Shown: one piece after another, positions 1 to 12,000 of the stretch
Numbering within the stretch: position 1 is the stretch's first letter
How the letters are laid out: every line of letters begins with the position of its first letter
Source: Tulasnella sp. 424
Taxonomy: Eukaryota; Basidiomycota; Agaricomycetes; Cantharellales; Tulasnellaceae
NCBI GenBank assembly: GCA_019633425.1
Contig: WSUB01000275.1
Span: 1 to 36,329 of the forward strand
Direction: 5' to 3'
DNA: 36,329 nucleotides
Notes under the pieces: generated by a model
Seen by the model: the letters and a program-made list of their open reading frames with translations, nothing else
Database searches by the model: none
Told to the model about the DNA's origin: nothing
Program-made: the position numbers and the translations under genes

Positions 1-76
1 GAAATGATCCAAATGCACTTTGTCATTTAGACGTGTAGAATGTGGGAATGGCCAGGTGTTTTGAAATCAGCTGTAA
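1..76. repeat. Dispersed repeat, left copy (partner 27313-27388)
   Basis: These 76 bases match 27313-27388 in the same orientation at 73 of 76 positions; similarity stops abruptly after the shared AGCTGTAA. The window begins inside the repeat, so its full length is unknown. The partner lies inside the Plavaka-type transposon, at the 5' end of a short minus-strand ORF (27100-27330). The segment may be the edge of another copy of that material, or the source it was copied from. Confidence 0.85.
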
Positions 77-1363
77 CTAATTCCACGGACTCCTGAGTGT
101 TGCCAAACCACTATGACGACTCCTCTGCCGTCCCAGGACGCCGCACCGCTGCATCGAACCAAAGTCAACCCGGTCCCCCGTAAGATGGATTATTTGACCC
201 GAAAATATTTTGGCTAACACAAAAGTTGCGGAAACAGCTGGCGGTAACTATTTGAGAAGGCCATCGCTTGCGCCGTTGGTCTAATGTGTAAAGTAACCAG
301 AAGTGGCCCGCCGCTCCCGGCACCTGCTCTGTTGAACTGCACACAGGATAAACCGAATATTTGTAAATGACACGGAGTAAAGAGAAGATAGGCGACGGGC
401 TTGTTGGGTTTTCTTTTGCAAGCTGCCTCGTTTACTTCGTCCACACTGGTAGAGTCTAATCACCCTCCAGAGAAGGCGGGATACGTTACCACGCTAAAAG
501 CAGCACGATGTCCAGCTTAAGTCTATTCACTAAGAATGAATCAAATAAAATAAACCATGATACTAAGTCGATATATGCGCACCGGCAGTGTGAGAGAAAG
601 GGTTCAACCACGCTGTTACACCCGAGGTGAACCCTCGTGTCAAAGTATCCGCCCAAAACCCGTTTCTCGGTGCATCTCACATTCCTAGGGCTTATGCATC
701 TCGATAAATATACGAATCAGTGTAAGTCAATTCTGCTTTTGGGGAGTGATGCGGTTGGTTCGACTCATAGGACCGGCCGAGGACTGCCCAACACTCGTTC
801 CAACTGCAATGTATATTTTGACTCCATACAGCTTTAATGTAAAATATGGCATATATGTGGTGCAGTCTTCAATGGGGATAGGATAGAAATGACGAAGTTG
901 CGTCGAGGGGAGGGTCGCGTAGAAAACGAACTCTTCCGGGGCCTTCCAGCGGACCTCACTCAAGGATACTTCCGCGTCGATGAAGTCGCTGTCAGCCTGT
1001 CCATCTCTGGCAAGGACCCTTCGTATTAATTTGAGTGTTTAGGCCCTTAATTGTGTCTTCTACCGCCCAAAAGTACCCCGTCCTCGGCTGACTTTGAATG
1101 CTATCGCTGACTTACATGTACACATTTGATTCGGTTCGCTCCATGCGCGCGAGCTCTTTGTCTAGTCTCTATCTTGTGTAACCTCACCTCCTCGTTTCAT
1201 CGTAATCATACTGCTAAAATTATGTGCCTCTCTGCTTGTCCGTCTTGTTTCGTGTGTTAATTAGCTACGCATCCTAATTACTTTATGGGACGCAGCTCTA
1301 CGGTACGAAGTAAGAAAATCCCTCCGTTGGGTTCAGGGACCCCCGCGCTGAACGCGTGGACGT
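77..1363. other. No recognisable gene
   Basis: Only short overlapping ORFs on both strands occur here, none with a recognisable domain, codon pattern or splice structure. No LTR, inverted repeat or RNA gene was found. From about 1364 the sequence becomes similar to the 30.8-kb region. Confidence 0.5.
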
Positions 1364-2351
1364 AACCATGTATTGTAGCTCGTGTTCGTCAAAATAGGAC
1401 GCGTCGGTGAATCGAGCGTCTTTCAGTTCAGACCAGGAAGGGGTTGAATAATTGTTTGACCCCTTTCGGCGCTGCTGCACTAAGTCCGCGTAAACAACGT
1501 CACACGACCTGCCTTGGCGACCTCCACGCTCGTACAACCATTACACCAAGGCCTGAAACCTCAATAAATTGCTCAGATCGCGATCGGTGATTAGTTCAGC
1601 TTTGGGGATGCCAGACTCTCCCCACGAAACTCTCCGAAGCTTCCGCGTCTGGCAGAGAGGTAAGTCCTGGCACTGTCCAGTCTTTCCGTGGTTTCTCGTT
1701 ATTCTACCGGGGATTTCGCTCGTATGAATGATTATCAGCTGCTCGAAACGACCGATCGGGGTTTGTCGTCAAATTCTTTCTCATTTTCGGGATGTCATGA
1801 CATTAGCACAGGTGTCGCGGGCTTCGTGCCATTTTCCCTCCAATGACTTACGGTGGTAGGACCGATGGTGAACCTCTATTATGAAACCCGGAGTACGAGT
1901 TTACTGCAGTCTTATCAAATATTCAGACAGTATCCGATACTTCGTTACCATACCTCGATAAGTGTGACCCTCCACCCGGGCCGGACTGACGACGGCACGG
2001 CCACCGCACCTGCAGACCGCAACCTACGTCTTGTATTCGGAATCGGTTGACCCACTACATCAAACCGAATTGAATATGCGGACCACGCTCCAACGACGTC
2101 GCGACATAAAACCGTACGAGAGAAATATGGACAGTGACTATCGTTAAGGGACACCCGATCGGAAGAAAGGTGGTCGACTGATTACCGAGCGAGAAATAAC
2201 AAGCATGGTTGAGAGTCTGAGACGGAGAACCAGCGATGTGACAAACACAAAGTAACTGATTAAACGTTGTACATCGCATACATAGAAACGTAACTCTAAA
2301 TATAGAATCAACGAAACAGGCCGCCCAAACCCAGGATGCCCACGAGAACCA

Positions 2352-5300
2352 TCATGCGCGTCCTCGATTAGATGATTGACGGAGTTGAGCAACTTGGTTC
2401 GAAATGTAAGCCGCATTCTGATTATCTCCGATTTCTTCAGAGGCTTCAGCAGCTTCGGTATAAAGACGAATCGCGTCGCTGTGGTTCTCCTGATCGCGAT
2501 ACACGTCAGCAGTGTCCAAAAGAGCGCGAGCTCTCCCGTATCGGTCGCCGATGTCGGTAGAGATTTGCAAGGCTTCCGAAAGGAGCGTGATGGCCTGGCT
2601 GAACTCTTTTTGAAGCCGATGCACCTCAGCGAGACCCCGAAGAGCTTGAGCTTTCCCGAGTCTGTCGCCAATTTCGGTGCGGATTTGTAGGATCTCGACG
2701 TAGAATGTAATAGCCTGGCTGTACTCGTTTTGAGCCCGATGGACATCAGCGACACCCCAAAGACTAAGGCTCCAACCAATTACATTACGATTACGAAAAT
2801 TTCGTATTTAATTGGAATCAGTAATTAATTAGTTAATAATCGATTATAATGAGTAATTAATTGGTATATTATTATATATATAATATAGGAACACAAGTGA
2901 CAGAATCTTGCCTCATATGGACTGAGAAACAACCAAAAGGGCCCAAATGCCCTTTAGGAATGGCCCTGGCTAATATTAGCAGGCTATTCTGCCTGAATAA
3001 TGCAAGACAGGAGTGCTTGGATGGACACAACAAAGACAAACAAACCTCACATAAGAGTCAATCCACCGAATACACTGTAACTCCATGGTTCTCAGTATGA
3101 ACCCATGGTACTGGGTTACTATAAGATGCAAGTCATGACTATTTTTGCAAGTGGGAGCTTGGAAAAAGGGCCAAATAACATAACAAAAGGAAACCAATTC
3201 ATTACTGATTAATAACCAGTTATGCACGAAATACACCATCAACCGTATTTAATGTAATTAGTAATGGGTTGTAATCAATTATAATCGGTATGTATAGTAA
3301 TTAGTTGGAGCCTTACCAAAGACCATCGGCTCTCCCTTGTATGTCGCCGTCGTCGGTGTGGATTTGTAGGGCCTCCGAGTAGAACGGAATGGCCTGGTCG
3401 TACTCGTCCCGAAGCCGATGCAGCTCAGCGAGACCCCAAAGAGCATAGGCTCTCCCTCGCCCGTGACCGATGTCGGTGCGGATCTGCAGAGTCTCCGAGT
3501 AGAACGTAATGGCCTGGCTGTACTCGCTCCGAGCCTTATGCAAGTCAGCGAGACCCTTCAGAGCATCGGCTCTGCCCGGTCTGTCGCCGATGTCGGTGCG
3601 GATTTGTAGGGCCTCCGAGTAGAACGTAATGGCCTGGTCGTACTCGTCCCGAGCCTGATGCACCTCAGCGAGACTCCAAAGAGCATCAGCTCTCCCTGGT
3701 CTGTCATCGAGGTCGGTGCAGATTTCTAGGGCCTCCGAGTAGAATGGAATGGCCTGGTTGTACTCGCTTCGAAACCGATGCACCTGCCCTAGCTGCACCA
3801 GCGCAGTGGCCTTTCCTTTTCTGTCGCCGTTGTGTGTGTAGCCAGCCACAGCCTTGGTATAGAAGTCCAATGCGTTGGGGTAGTCACCCTGCCGCATGTG
3901 CATATCTCCCAGTTTTACCAGAAGCGCTGGAGAGCGAGCCACGGAAGCCGCTGTATCCGAGGTCCGTCAAGGGTTTGGAATAGACATAGGCTGTATCGAC
4001 ATCGATCAATCGCGTGCAATCCATCCGAATAAGCATTACTCACCATCCAGTTGATCGACGTTCAGCATTCCTCAGCCGTCGGTCGTTTGCTGGGGTCAAT
4101 GCTCCAGCACAAAAGCATCAGGGAGCAAAGCGCCTGGATCAACGACATGCGGGCGTCGCCGGTGATGGAAGGGAGATTCCCCTGAATGACGCGCGTGACA
4201 ACAACCATGTCCTTGACGCCTTGAAACGGAATGAAGCCAGTCATGACCTACGTCGGAGTCTTTTTGAGCCTAGATTGCGAATTGATACTAATACGACTCT
4301 GACGTTACCTCGTATGCTACCCAGCCCAATGCCCAGATGTCGCTATAGAGGCCAGGCTCCTCCTCGTATAACAGCTCTGGAGCAGCCCAGCGAAGGGTGT
4401 AATGATCTCCCGTCAGCGTTATGGTATTGGTGGTGGCGCAGAACGTTGCTTCAAGCGAAAGGGCCGCCGGGGATTTGTTCCGAGCTAGCTTCGTCTCCTT
4501 GCTGAGATCGTCGGGTTTGAGACGGCGAGCTGATCCAAAGTCGGTGATTACCGCGCGGTATCTTGAGTTTATCAGTACGTTTAGCTGAGAGGCAGTGAAG
4601 TAAGTTGGACCAGTGTCTCATCATGACGCTGCCGAAACCTACAGATTTTAGATCGCCGTGGCATATGGGCGGCTGTCGGCTATGGAGGTATTCCACTCCC
4701 CTAGCGACATCGTCGATCTAGAGTCAAAAGTGTCAGAGTTCTGTCGAAGAAAAGCTGTTCGGTCGTACCAGCCAGATCCGTTCGGGAACTTCCCAGTCTG
4801 CCGAGGTGACAAAGTCCCTCAAGGTACCATTTTCTTCCCAAGGAAATACTAGCCACACGATATCCTTCGATAGGTCTTCAATGAAACCTTCCAACTTGAT
4901 AATGTTTTCATGGGAAAGCTTGACCAAGAATTCCGCTTCTCTGACCGTCAACTAAGCCCAAAAGAAAACCTCAGCGACGAAACCCCCGGGCGATTGGATG
5001 AAGTACTCTGACCCCCAACTCCCGCACTATATCGCCTGACATCTTCTTTTTTTTTTTTACCGCTACAGCCTGTAAGAGTAGAGTTGATGAGCGGCTCGAC
5101 GTCCCGGTCAATGGCTAGAGACACTGAGCAGTACAGACCTTTCGCCGACGAGAGGTTTCTCCAGCACTGCCACCTGAGTCGAGAACTTCGTTGTCTGTGG
5201 GGTCGGATTGGTTCGTTCCATCTTTGTCACCTGAGGGAGAGGCCAAAAAGGCTCGTGACACCGTCGCGTGGCCCCCTGAGATCTCGTGAGCCTCCTTAGG

Positions 5301-5536
5301 GAATTCGATGGAGGACTGGTCGATTCGCCATTTGGCAAGCTTTTCGAGCCTGCCCATCTGCGAACAAGACGTTGCTTCGGTGAGATGTTGGAATTGCCAC
5401 TTAAGACCTCAGAGAGACGTACCTTATTAGCGCTCGGTTGGAATCTACTCGAGGAAGTGTCGGGGTTTGAATTCGACGGTGGCCCAGGCAACCCAGTGGC
5501 ACTAGGACCCGCGTCGGGACTTCCGTCCTCCTGCAT
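2352..5536 (-). pseudogene. Kinase-TPR fusion pseudogene (paralogue of 31767-34216)
   Basis: The same eight-exon structure as the intact paralogue can be read: exons 5536-5423, 5357-5139, 5069-5013, 4951-4769, 4717-4643, 4584-4309, 4247-4044 and 3990-2352, the last interrupted. The kinase parts are still readable, with VAVK, an HGDLK catalytic loop, DFG and an APE-type motif. In exon 7 a TGA at 4062-4064 replaces the CGA arginine codon of the right copy. In exon 8 a second TGA lies at 3967-3969. A 552-bp MITE splits the sixth TPR. The array has eight TPR units against seven in the right copy. Exon 2 is 57 bases longer than in the right copy. The expected product would be truncated after the kinase domain. 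Loss of function is inferred; a truncated kinase could still be made. Confidence 0.85.
2765..3316. mobile_element. MITE with 19-bp TIRs and 8-bp target duplication
   Basis: This AT-rich 552-bp insert begins TAAGGCTCCAACCAATTAC and ends with the inverted form of TAAGGCTCCAACTAATTAC, one mismatch in 19. It is flanked by a perfect 8-bp duplication, CCAAAGAC at 2757-2764 and 3317-3324. Removing the insert and one duplicate restores a normal TPR repeat of the host gene. No transposase is encoded. Eight-base duplications are typical of hAT-type elements, so a non-autonomous hAT relative is the likeliest class, though the TIR sequence was not matched to a named family. Read in the host gene direction, the first codon of the insert is TAA. 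Confidence 0.92.
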
Positions 5537-6258
5537 TTAAGGTTCTTATCGAGAAGGGATTGGGTGATGATAAGAGTCGGCGATCTTCGAGGGATTCTCA
5601 GAGAGGGGGAAAGGATGCGTGTCGATGGGGAGCTTGGGTGAGTCGTGGCCGAGGGTATAAAAGAGCATACCACCCAGCGCTAACACCTCAACCTGCCTCC
5701 TTTGCGTGTTGAGCGGACATGCCTCAATGTCCCAGCAATATGGGTGGTTCTGCACGGTATAGAATGTTCCTTTGCAAGCACCCGCGAGGAAGCTGAGCTT
5801 CTATCGCTAATCGCCGCACGCAAAATCACGATCTCCCATGATCACGCGCCCTCATCGCACTGCCTCATCGTAGAAAGGCTCTTTTGGCTAGATACGGGAG
5901 GTCGTAAGAACAAGGAGGTGGAGGAAGCAAAGGCTGTTCTAGTCTGGTCCATGCTTGCCGAGAGACGGCAAGCGCCGGAGTCTCTGACTCTCTCGAGCTG
6001 AATGCGCCCATCGTCACCTCAAGGTCAACCACGCTCGCATTCCATGCTCTACCTCCTTTTGCCCAACGCCCCCACTTGTGTTCTCTTCCACCTAGGATGA
6101 GTATGTCCATATCCAATCACCGCTCGTCCAGGGTCCATGCCGTCATGGCCACACTCCGCCGAGCAAGACTTGCCTCTTGAATTTCTTGCCGTCCCTAAGG
6201 CTCTACTACTCTTGTGAGAGTGTTGAGGAAGCGGACCTTAAGCCCTGGACACCAGCAC
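5537..6258 (-). other. Upstream region of the kinase-TPR pseudogene
   Basis: This is the presumed 5' flank of the minus-strand pseudogene. It is homologous to 34217-34990 and partly to 35590-36250. A TTTTATA box (minus strand, 5656-5662) lies about 120 nt ahead of the ATG, as in the right copy, but its role is only a guess. Short ORFs here are not conserved between copies and look non-coding. Confidence 0.5.
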
Positions 6259-6809
6259 TTTTGGCGTGACCGCCCAAACCCCGTCCGTCGTCAACCTTCC
6301 TCAGTGAACGTCGGTGTGGCCACTCATAACAAGCTCTGAGCCTCGATGAATGGATTAACTCCTGGTCGTCTATCCCCGACTCTACATAGTAGGAGGGTTT
6401 TGTCGAGGCTGAACGTGCGTGTTTCACTGGACATCAATTCCCACCCCGTGTTTGTATTGGTCAGCATTCTCGCCCCGAAGGTACGAGTTCACGTCCCCAC
6501 ACCCCCTGCCCCACTTGGGTCGCTTATTAATATTTATAACAGTAGGTCTATGTATTTCAAGCTGAACTACTCGGTCTTTGTCTGCCATTCAAATACTGGA
6601 GGTCCGCTGAGCCACCGGTAGAAAAGAAAACCATCTGTTGTGACTTGAAAGCTGACCGTGTTTGTTCTGAAGCGAAGGGGAACGAAGAATATGATCGTGC
6701 TTTGCCTCATAAGCCTTCCAAGGGCCTCTGTCTACAGTGTTGTGCTGAATTCAGGAAAGCGATTACATATACCATTCCGCGTCCCTGCGCGTGTTGTGCT
6801 AGATCACAG
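6259..6809. other. Inserted or diverged sequence without recognisable gene
   Basis: Similarity to the right-hand copy ends at about 6258 and this stretch is unlike anything else in the window. A 61-codon ORF at 6645-6830 is cysteine-rich near its end but runs into the LTR and matches nothing I know. Confidence 0.4.
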
Positions 6810-7228
6810 TGTGACGATCTCGTCACATGATCTACTTTCCCAGTCATGTGACCCAGTCGGGATTCCCATCACGTGTCTATCGTGATCGACTGATCCCCGC
6901 ACTTCACCTTGTATGCCTCACTACTATCGCACGTTTCTTCTTCATCTCCTCATGCACCCCTCATTGTTCTTACTCATGCAACGCGTCAGCCTTTCCACTG
7001 GGTTCCACCACGTTCTTTACTATATCGGGACATTCTAGTCACAGTCACTCGTTAGTATTTAAGTACAGCGGAATGAGGAGGTTTGTTCCTCATTCCGCCT
7101 CTTGTCTATTCAATCACAGTCCACTTCTCAACCATCATGCTAGAGCAACGATCTTGCCTAGTGATCTCTCTCTGCCAAACCATAGTCTATATGCCTTGCT
7201 CGGTTTCTACCTTAAGGGAACCCTGACA
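6810..7228 (+). mobile_element. Solo LTR of chromovirus family A
   Basis: The 419-bp sequence begins TGTGACGATCTCGTCACA and ends CCCTGACA, and it is clearly the same LTR as those of element A, read on the plus strand. It is flanked by a perfect 5-bp duplication, CACAG at 6805-6809 and 7229-7233, so it is a solo LTR left by LTR-LTR recombination. A TATTTAAG box is at 7056-7063. A hairpin with 12-bp arms follows (7068-7079 and 7087-7098, 7-nt loop). Confidence 0.93.
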
Positions 7229-7233
7229 CACAG

Positions 7234-8237
7234 CATGGTATTAATTTAAGCTTGTAGAAATTTGTGTCAATTCTGTCGAACTAGTTCCCGCTTGCCACGA
7301 TATGGTCCGCTCTTTGCCTGCGCTTTCCCAATCCCTTCAAATTTGAGTCTTGCCCTCGGCCTGATGCGCTGTAGTTCTGCATCCTTTTCTAGCACCTCAA
7401 TATTCAATGTCTAACGGATGCGATTCACTTTGAAGCGCAATTGTATTCCATGATTTGCGCCTGATGATCTGTGTAGGGCCCACTACCTGACAGGCCTGCA
7501 GACCTGACCTGGGTTGAGGAAATGGTGTGTGCTATTGGTCGGACTTGATTTCCCTCAACTTTCACGGCAACACGTGTGCTCACAACAGGAATGTAGCCCC
7601 TACAACTAGTGTCTTGCCTCACACTCTTGTGGATATACTTGGTTAATTCTCCATTGCCTTGTTGGACTTGGCACTCTGAAAAAGAAATGCTTTCGAGTCG
7701 GTATCCGATCCGGAAAACTAAGATTGGCGCTTTTCAAGTCTAGTTCAACGAAAAGAGAACAACCAACTGCTCAAGAGTTTCCGGACATGTCAATCCTTGA
7801 TCCGTACGGAAAAGATGATATCACTCCTGGACTTGCTGACTCCGCTATAGTGGACGGGGAGCTCAATCCTAAGGAGATTTTTGATGACGAAACGGCTGGG
7901 ATTGAAGCCTATCCTGCTACATCTGTGTGTCACAATGAGCCAGGTGAGGACTCCTGAATCTGAAAATTTTGTCAAGCTCATGATTGGTGTGTCGGATCTG
8001 GAGGTTGACAAGATTCTTGGCTGTACAGGTAAGGTGTCTTCTTGGCAATCACTTGTCCACCGGCCCACTCGAGAGTTGGGGACTGGCGCGTGCGCCACTA
8101 CAATTGTGTACTTTGATTTTGAGTATCCTATTCTGTGGCTGGCAATGGGGTGGTGTCTGAGCTTCCGGGGTTCTAGTCATTCTTCCACAGGTATTCATAT
8201 AGAAACGAGGATTACCTGCTTGGAACAATGTACCGGG
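7234..8237. other. Unassigned sequence between two LTRs
   Basis: No family was recognised. A plus-strand ORF at 7724-7957 (77 codons, acidic) is followed by possible splice sites, a GTGAGG at about 7942 and a CAG/GTAAGG at about 8029, so this may be the remnant of an intron-containing gene. A minus-strand ORF at 7425-7622 is an alternative. Neither could be tied to a domain. Confidence 0.35.
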
Positions 8238-8569
8238 TGTGACAACCTTGTCACATGACCCACCCTTCTCAGTCACATGGTCGGTGCAAGTTCCCATCAC
8301 GTGACTCCCATGATTGATCGCCCACCCTGCATTCGACCTTCATGCCTCACCACTACCACATGCTCCTTACTCATCCCTTCATGCATTCCTCATTGGTCTT
8401 ATTCATGCGACGCGTCAGCGTTTCCATTTGGTTCTACCACTTTCTTTACCATACCAGGACATTCTAGTCATAGCCACTCGTTAGTATTTAAGTACAGCAG
8501 AATGAGGTGGTTTGTTCCTCATTCCGCCTCTTGTCTATTCATCTACAAGTCTACTCCTTGACCACCATG
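8238..8569 (+). mobile_element. Older family-A LTR, 5' part (split by element A)
   Basis: It starts TGTGACAACCTTGTCACA and follows the solo LTR at 6810 along its length until base 8569, where element A is inserted. The remainder is at 14747-14848. The CCGGG just before it (8233-8237) and CTGGG just after the second part (14849-14853) look like a 5-bp target duplication with one transition, so the original was a separate solo LTR of about 430 bp. Its TATA box, hairpin and 12-base stem are still recognisable with substitutions. Confidence 0.9.
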
Positions 8570-8996
8570 TGTCAGGGTTCCCTTATAATAGAAACCGAGC
8601 AAGGCGTATCTGACTATGGATTATGGGTTGGCAGAGAGAGATCACTAGGCAAGATCGTTGCTCTAGCACGATGGTCAAGGAATAGATTGAGATTGAATAG
8701 ACAAGAGGCGGAATGAGGAACAAACCTCCTCATTCCGCTGTACTTAAATACTAACAAGTGGCTGTGACTAGAATGTCCCGGTATAGTAAAGAACGTGACG
8801 GAACCAAGTGGAAAGGCTGACGTGTCGCATGAGTAAGAACAATGAGGGATGCATGAGGAGATGAGTAAGGAACGTGTGGTAGTGGTGAGGCATACAAGGT
8901 GAAGTGCGGGGATCAGTCGATCACGATAGACACGTGATGGGAATCCTGCCTGGGTCACATAACTGGGAAAGTAGATCATGTGACGAGGTCGTCACA
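8570..8996 (-). repeat. Element A 3' LTR
   Basis: This 427-bp LTR has TG...CA ends and differs from 14320-14746 at four transitions, three of them at CpG sites (for example an ACG in one copy is ATG in the other). Confidence 0.95.
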
Positions 8997-9006
8997 TCAG
9001 CCCCCC
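8997..9006 (-). other. Element A polypurine tract
   Basis: On the minus strand GGGGGGCTGA lies directly between the pol stop codon (TAA, 9007-9009) and the 3' LTR. This is the position and composition expected of the plus-strand primer of reverse transcription. Confidence 0.75.
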
Positions 9007-12000
9007 TTAAGGATGTCCATGAGGAGGTTGCTGACGAGTGGGACGTTGGCGAAGTTCGGGACCAAAGGCATCTGGGAATCGTTGGTGGAATTCTTGTATC
9101 AAGTCAGGCATGTGCTCCAGCTGCTCTGCGTACTCCCATTTGTTTTCTTCGTCTCCGAATCCTTTCCACTTGAGTAGATACTGCAGCCGCCCATACCAGT
9201 ATCGCGAGTTTAGGATCTTCTCGACCTCCCATTCTTCTTGGTCTTCAACTATAATTGGAGGTGGTACTGGTTGAGTTTGCCCAGGGATGGTGTCTCGAGT
9301 GTGGGGAGTGAGTAGGGATACATGGAAAACCGGGTGGATCCTCATTGTGGCAGGGAGCATTAGCCGGTAGGCATGGGATGAGATTTTCTTTTCCACCTTG
9401 AAGGGGCCAAGTCGCTTTGCTGCTAGTTTGTCGGACGGCCGGTCGGTCTGGATGTTGCGAGCCTCTAGCCATACTTTGTCTCCTGGTTCATAGGACGGTT
9501 CCTGTTCTCGATGGCGATCGTAATACTCCTTTTGACGTTCCTGGGCGAGGGCCATAGCGGACTGGATTTCCTTTTGGACGGCGGCGATTCGACCAAGTCT
9601 TTCCTCTGCGGATGGGTTGGATTGCGCACTGGAGGGGAGGTCTGTGAGGACCGGATTGTACCCTCTGCTAGCCATGAATGGGGACATGCCGATAGATGAT
9701 TGAATGGAGTTATTGTATGAGAACTCGGCGAAGGGAAGGAGTTCGTCCCAGTCGTCTTGTCGGTGATTGCAGAATATCCGTAGGAAACCTTCGATTGTCT
9801 GGTTGGTGCGTTCCGTTTGACCGTCCGTTTGTGGATGGTATGCCGTGGACAGGATTGGTTTGACGCCTAGTCCTCCATACAGGGATTTCAGGAATGGGGC
9901 GTTGAATTGTGGGCCTTGATCCGACACTACCCGCAATGGAAGGCCATGTAATTTCCAGATGTTGGCGATGAACAGTTCTGCTGTCTTGGCTGCGTCCAAT
10001 CCTTGTTCTTTAGTGGCGATGAGGTGGGCTTCCTTGAGCAGCCTGCAGACCACGACCATGATGGTGTCGTTTCCTTGGCGCGTTTCCGGCAATTTGGTGA
10101 TAAGGTCATAGGAAATGTCTTGCCAGGGTCCGGTGGGAACAGGGAGCGGTTTGAGGAGTCCGACTGGTTTGGAGTAGTGATGCTTGTTCCTTTGGCAGTT
10201 ATCACAGGCATCGATGTATCGGTTGACATAGGCTTTCATCGATGGCCAGTAGTAGCCTCTGGATACAAGCTCCAAGGTCTTCGCTTGTCCTCCATGCCCC
10301 CCCATTAATGAGTCGTGGTACAGTTGGAGGATAGACCTTTTGACGTCGTCATTGTTCAGGACGTAGACCCTTCCTCGGAACCACAATAGTCCTTCGTCGA
10401 GACTCCAATCCGTCATTTCTTTCCTGACACGTGCTGGGGCTGCTCCTGGGTTGGCATCAAAATAAGCTAGGATCGATTCTATGTTGGGATCCTCGTGAAG
10501 CTTCCTTCCAATCTCGCCTACGATTTCCCGGTCGGTGGCCAGTTGGACTTCTTCCTGTTCGTCATCTTCATCGTCCGCATTGATTTCCGCAAACGTAGAT
10601 GGCGATAGGAGTGTTATTGCATCGATTTCCACGATTCTGGAGGTTGGTAGAAGCGTCAGGGGCGGTTCTTCTGCCCCCTCTTCAGGACGGTGGTCGGGTC
10701 GTCGTGACAGGGCATCGGGTTTGCCAGATTTAGAGCCCGGGCGATAGGAAATGACGAAATCGTAGCGTTGGAGTGTCTGGAGCCATCGGAATTGTCGATC
10801 ATTAAGGATCTGAGCTTTCTTGAAGTATTCCAAGTTCTTGTGGTCAGTGAGAATTCGGATAGTGAACTTGGCTCCTTCCAGGTAATGGCGCCAGTAGACC
10901 AGGGCTCGAACGATAGCCATCATTTCCTTATCCCAAATGTCATACCGACGTTCTGCGGGGGTCATTGATTTGGACATGAAGGCGATTGGGTGAATCTTGC
11001 CGTCGGTTGACCTTTGCAAAAGTACCGCTCCGTAGGCATATCCCGAAGCGTCCGTTTCCAAGATGCAGGGTTTCTCCGGGTCATAATGGACCAGTACTGG
11101 GGCCGTGGTGAACCTTTCCTTTAACTTGCCAAACGCTTCTTGGCATTCTTCTGACCAATCCCACTTCATATCCTTTCGTAAGAGGTTGGTGATCGGGCCT
11201 GTGATGTCGGAGAAGTCCTTGATAAAGCGTCGGTAGAAGTTGGCAAAGCTGAGGAAAGTTTGGATGTCCTTGACGTTCTTAGGAGTGGGCCAGTCCTGAA
11301 TTGCTTCGACTTTGTGCTTGTCCATTGCGATGCCTTTTGGGGTGATCCATAGTCCCAGGTAGTCTGTTTCTTGTACGAAGAACTCGCACTTCTCCGGTCG
11401 ACAATGAAGGTTGTTTGCGCGTAGTCGACGCAAGACTTCTTTGGTGACTTCGACGTTTTCTTTTCGGGTCTTGGTGGCCGGCATAGTGTCGTCGAGGTAG
11501 TTCACCACGGAGGTATCCAATAGGTCGTGGAGGATGTGGTTAATGAAACGTTGGAACACCGCAGGTGCGTTGCATAACCCAAATGGCATCACAGTCCATT
11601 CAAAAAGGCCATAACGTGTCCTGAAAGCTGTTTTCCATTCGTCTCCTTCTGCAACGCGCATCAAGTGATACCCCCATCTCAAATCCAGTTTGGTGAACCA
11701 CTCCTTGTCGCTGAGTCGGTCGATTAAGTCGGACGTGAGGGGAATAGGGTATTGGTCTTTCACCGTGATATCGTTGATTTTCCTGTAGTCGATTACTAGC
11801 CATTTTTTGCCATCTTTTTTCCTGACGAAGAAGCATGGAGAGGCCACTTGGGATTTCGATTCTCGGATGTAGCCCTTGGCCAGGTTTCTGTCTATCCATT
11901 TTCTTAGCTCCTTGCTGTCTTCGGCCGATCCAGCGTACAACCCGCCCGGTTTGGGGAGTTCCACTCCTGGGATAAAGTCGATCTTACAGTCGTATGACCG

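Larger units (their letters stand above)
1364..6258 (-). repeat. Segmental duplication, left copy
   Basis: This stretch aligns in the same orientation with about 30800-35030. Shared landmarks are a block at 1380-1440 and 30810-30870, a CCGCGTCTGGCAGA block at 1645 and 31057, the whole kinase-TPR gene, and the upstream region ending in the shared CCCTGGACACCAGCA at about 6244-6258. The copies differ by many substitutions and small indels. The left copy also carries the MITE at 2765-3316, and its continuation is displaced by LTR-element insertions to about 15100-15571. Confidence 0.85.

Noticed and set aside
2144..2779. 211-codon minus-strand ORF over the TPR region
   Set aside because: It is a shifted frame of the TPR repeats. 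The frame that continues the 40-residue TPR pattern runs from the MITE to 2352.
5047..5058. The 12-base T run as a frameshift in the left kinase gene
   Set aside because: Read on the minus strand it adds one lysine codon relative to the right copy and keeps the frame.
10041..10049. Asp-to-Cys change in the VVVCRLLKEAH stretch of element A integrase as loss of a catalytic residue
   Set aside because: The catalytic residues are Asp878, Asp940 and Glu976, all present. This position is conserved in relatives but is not part of the DDE triad.
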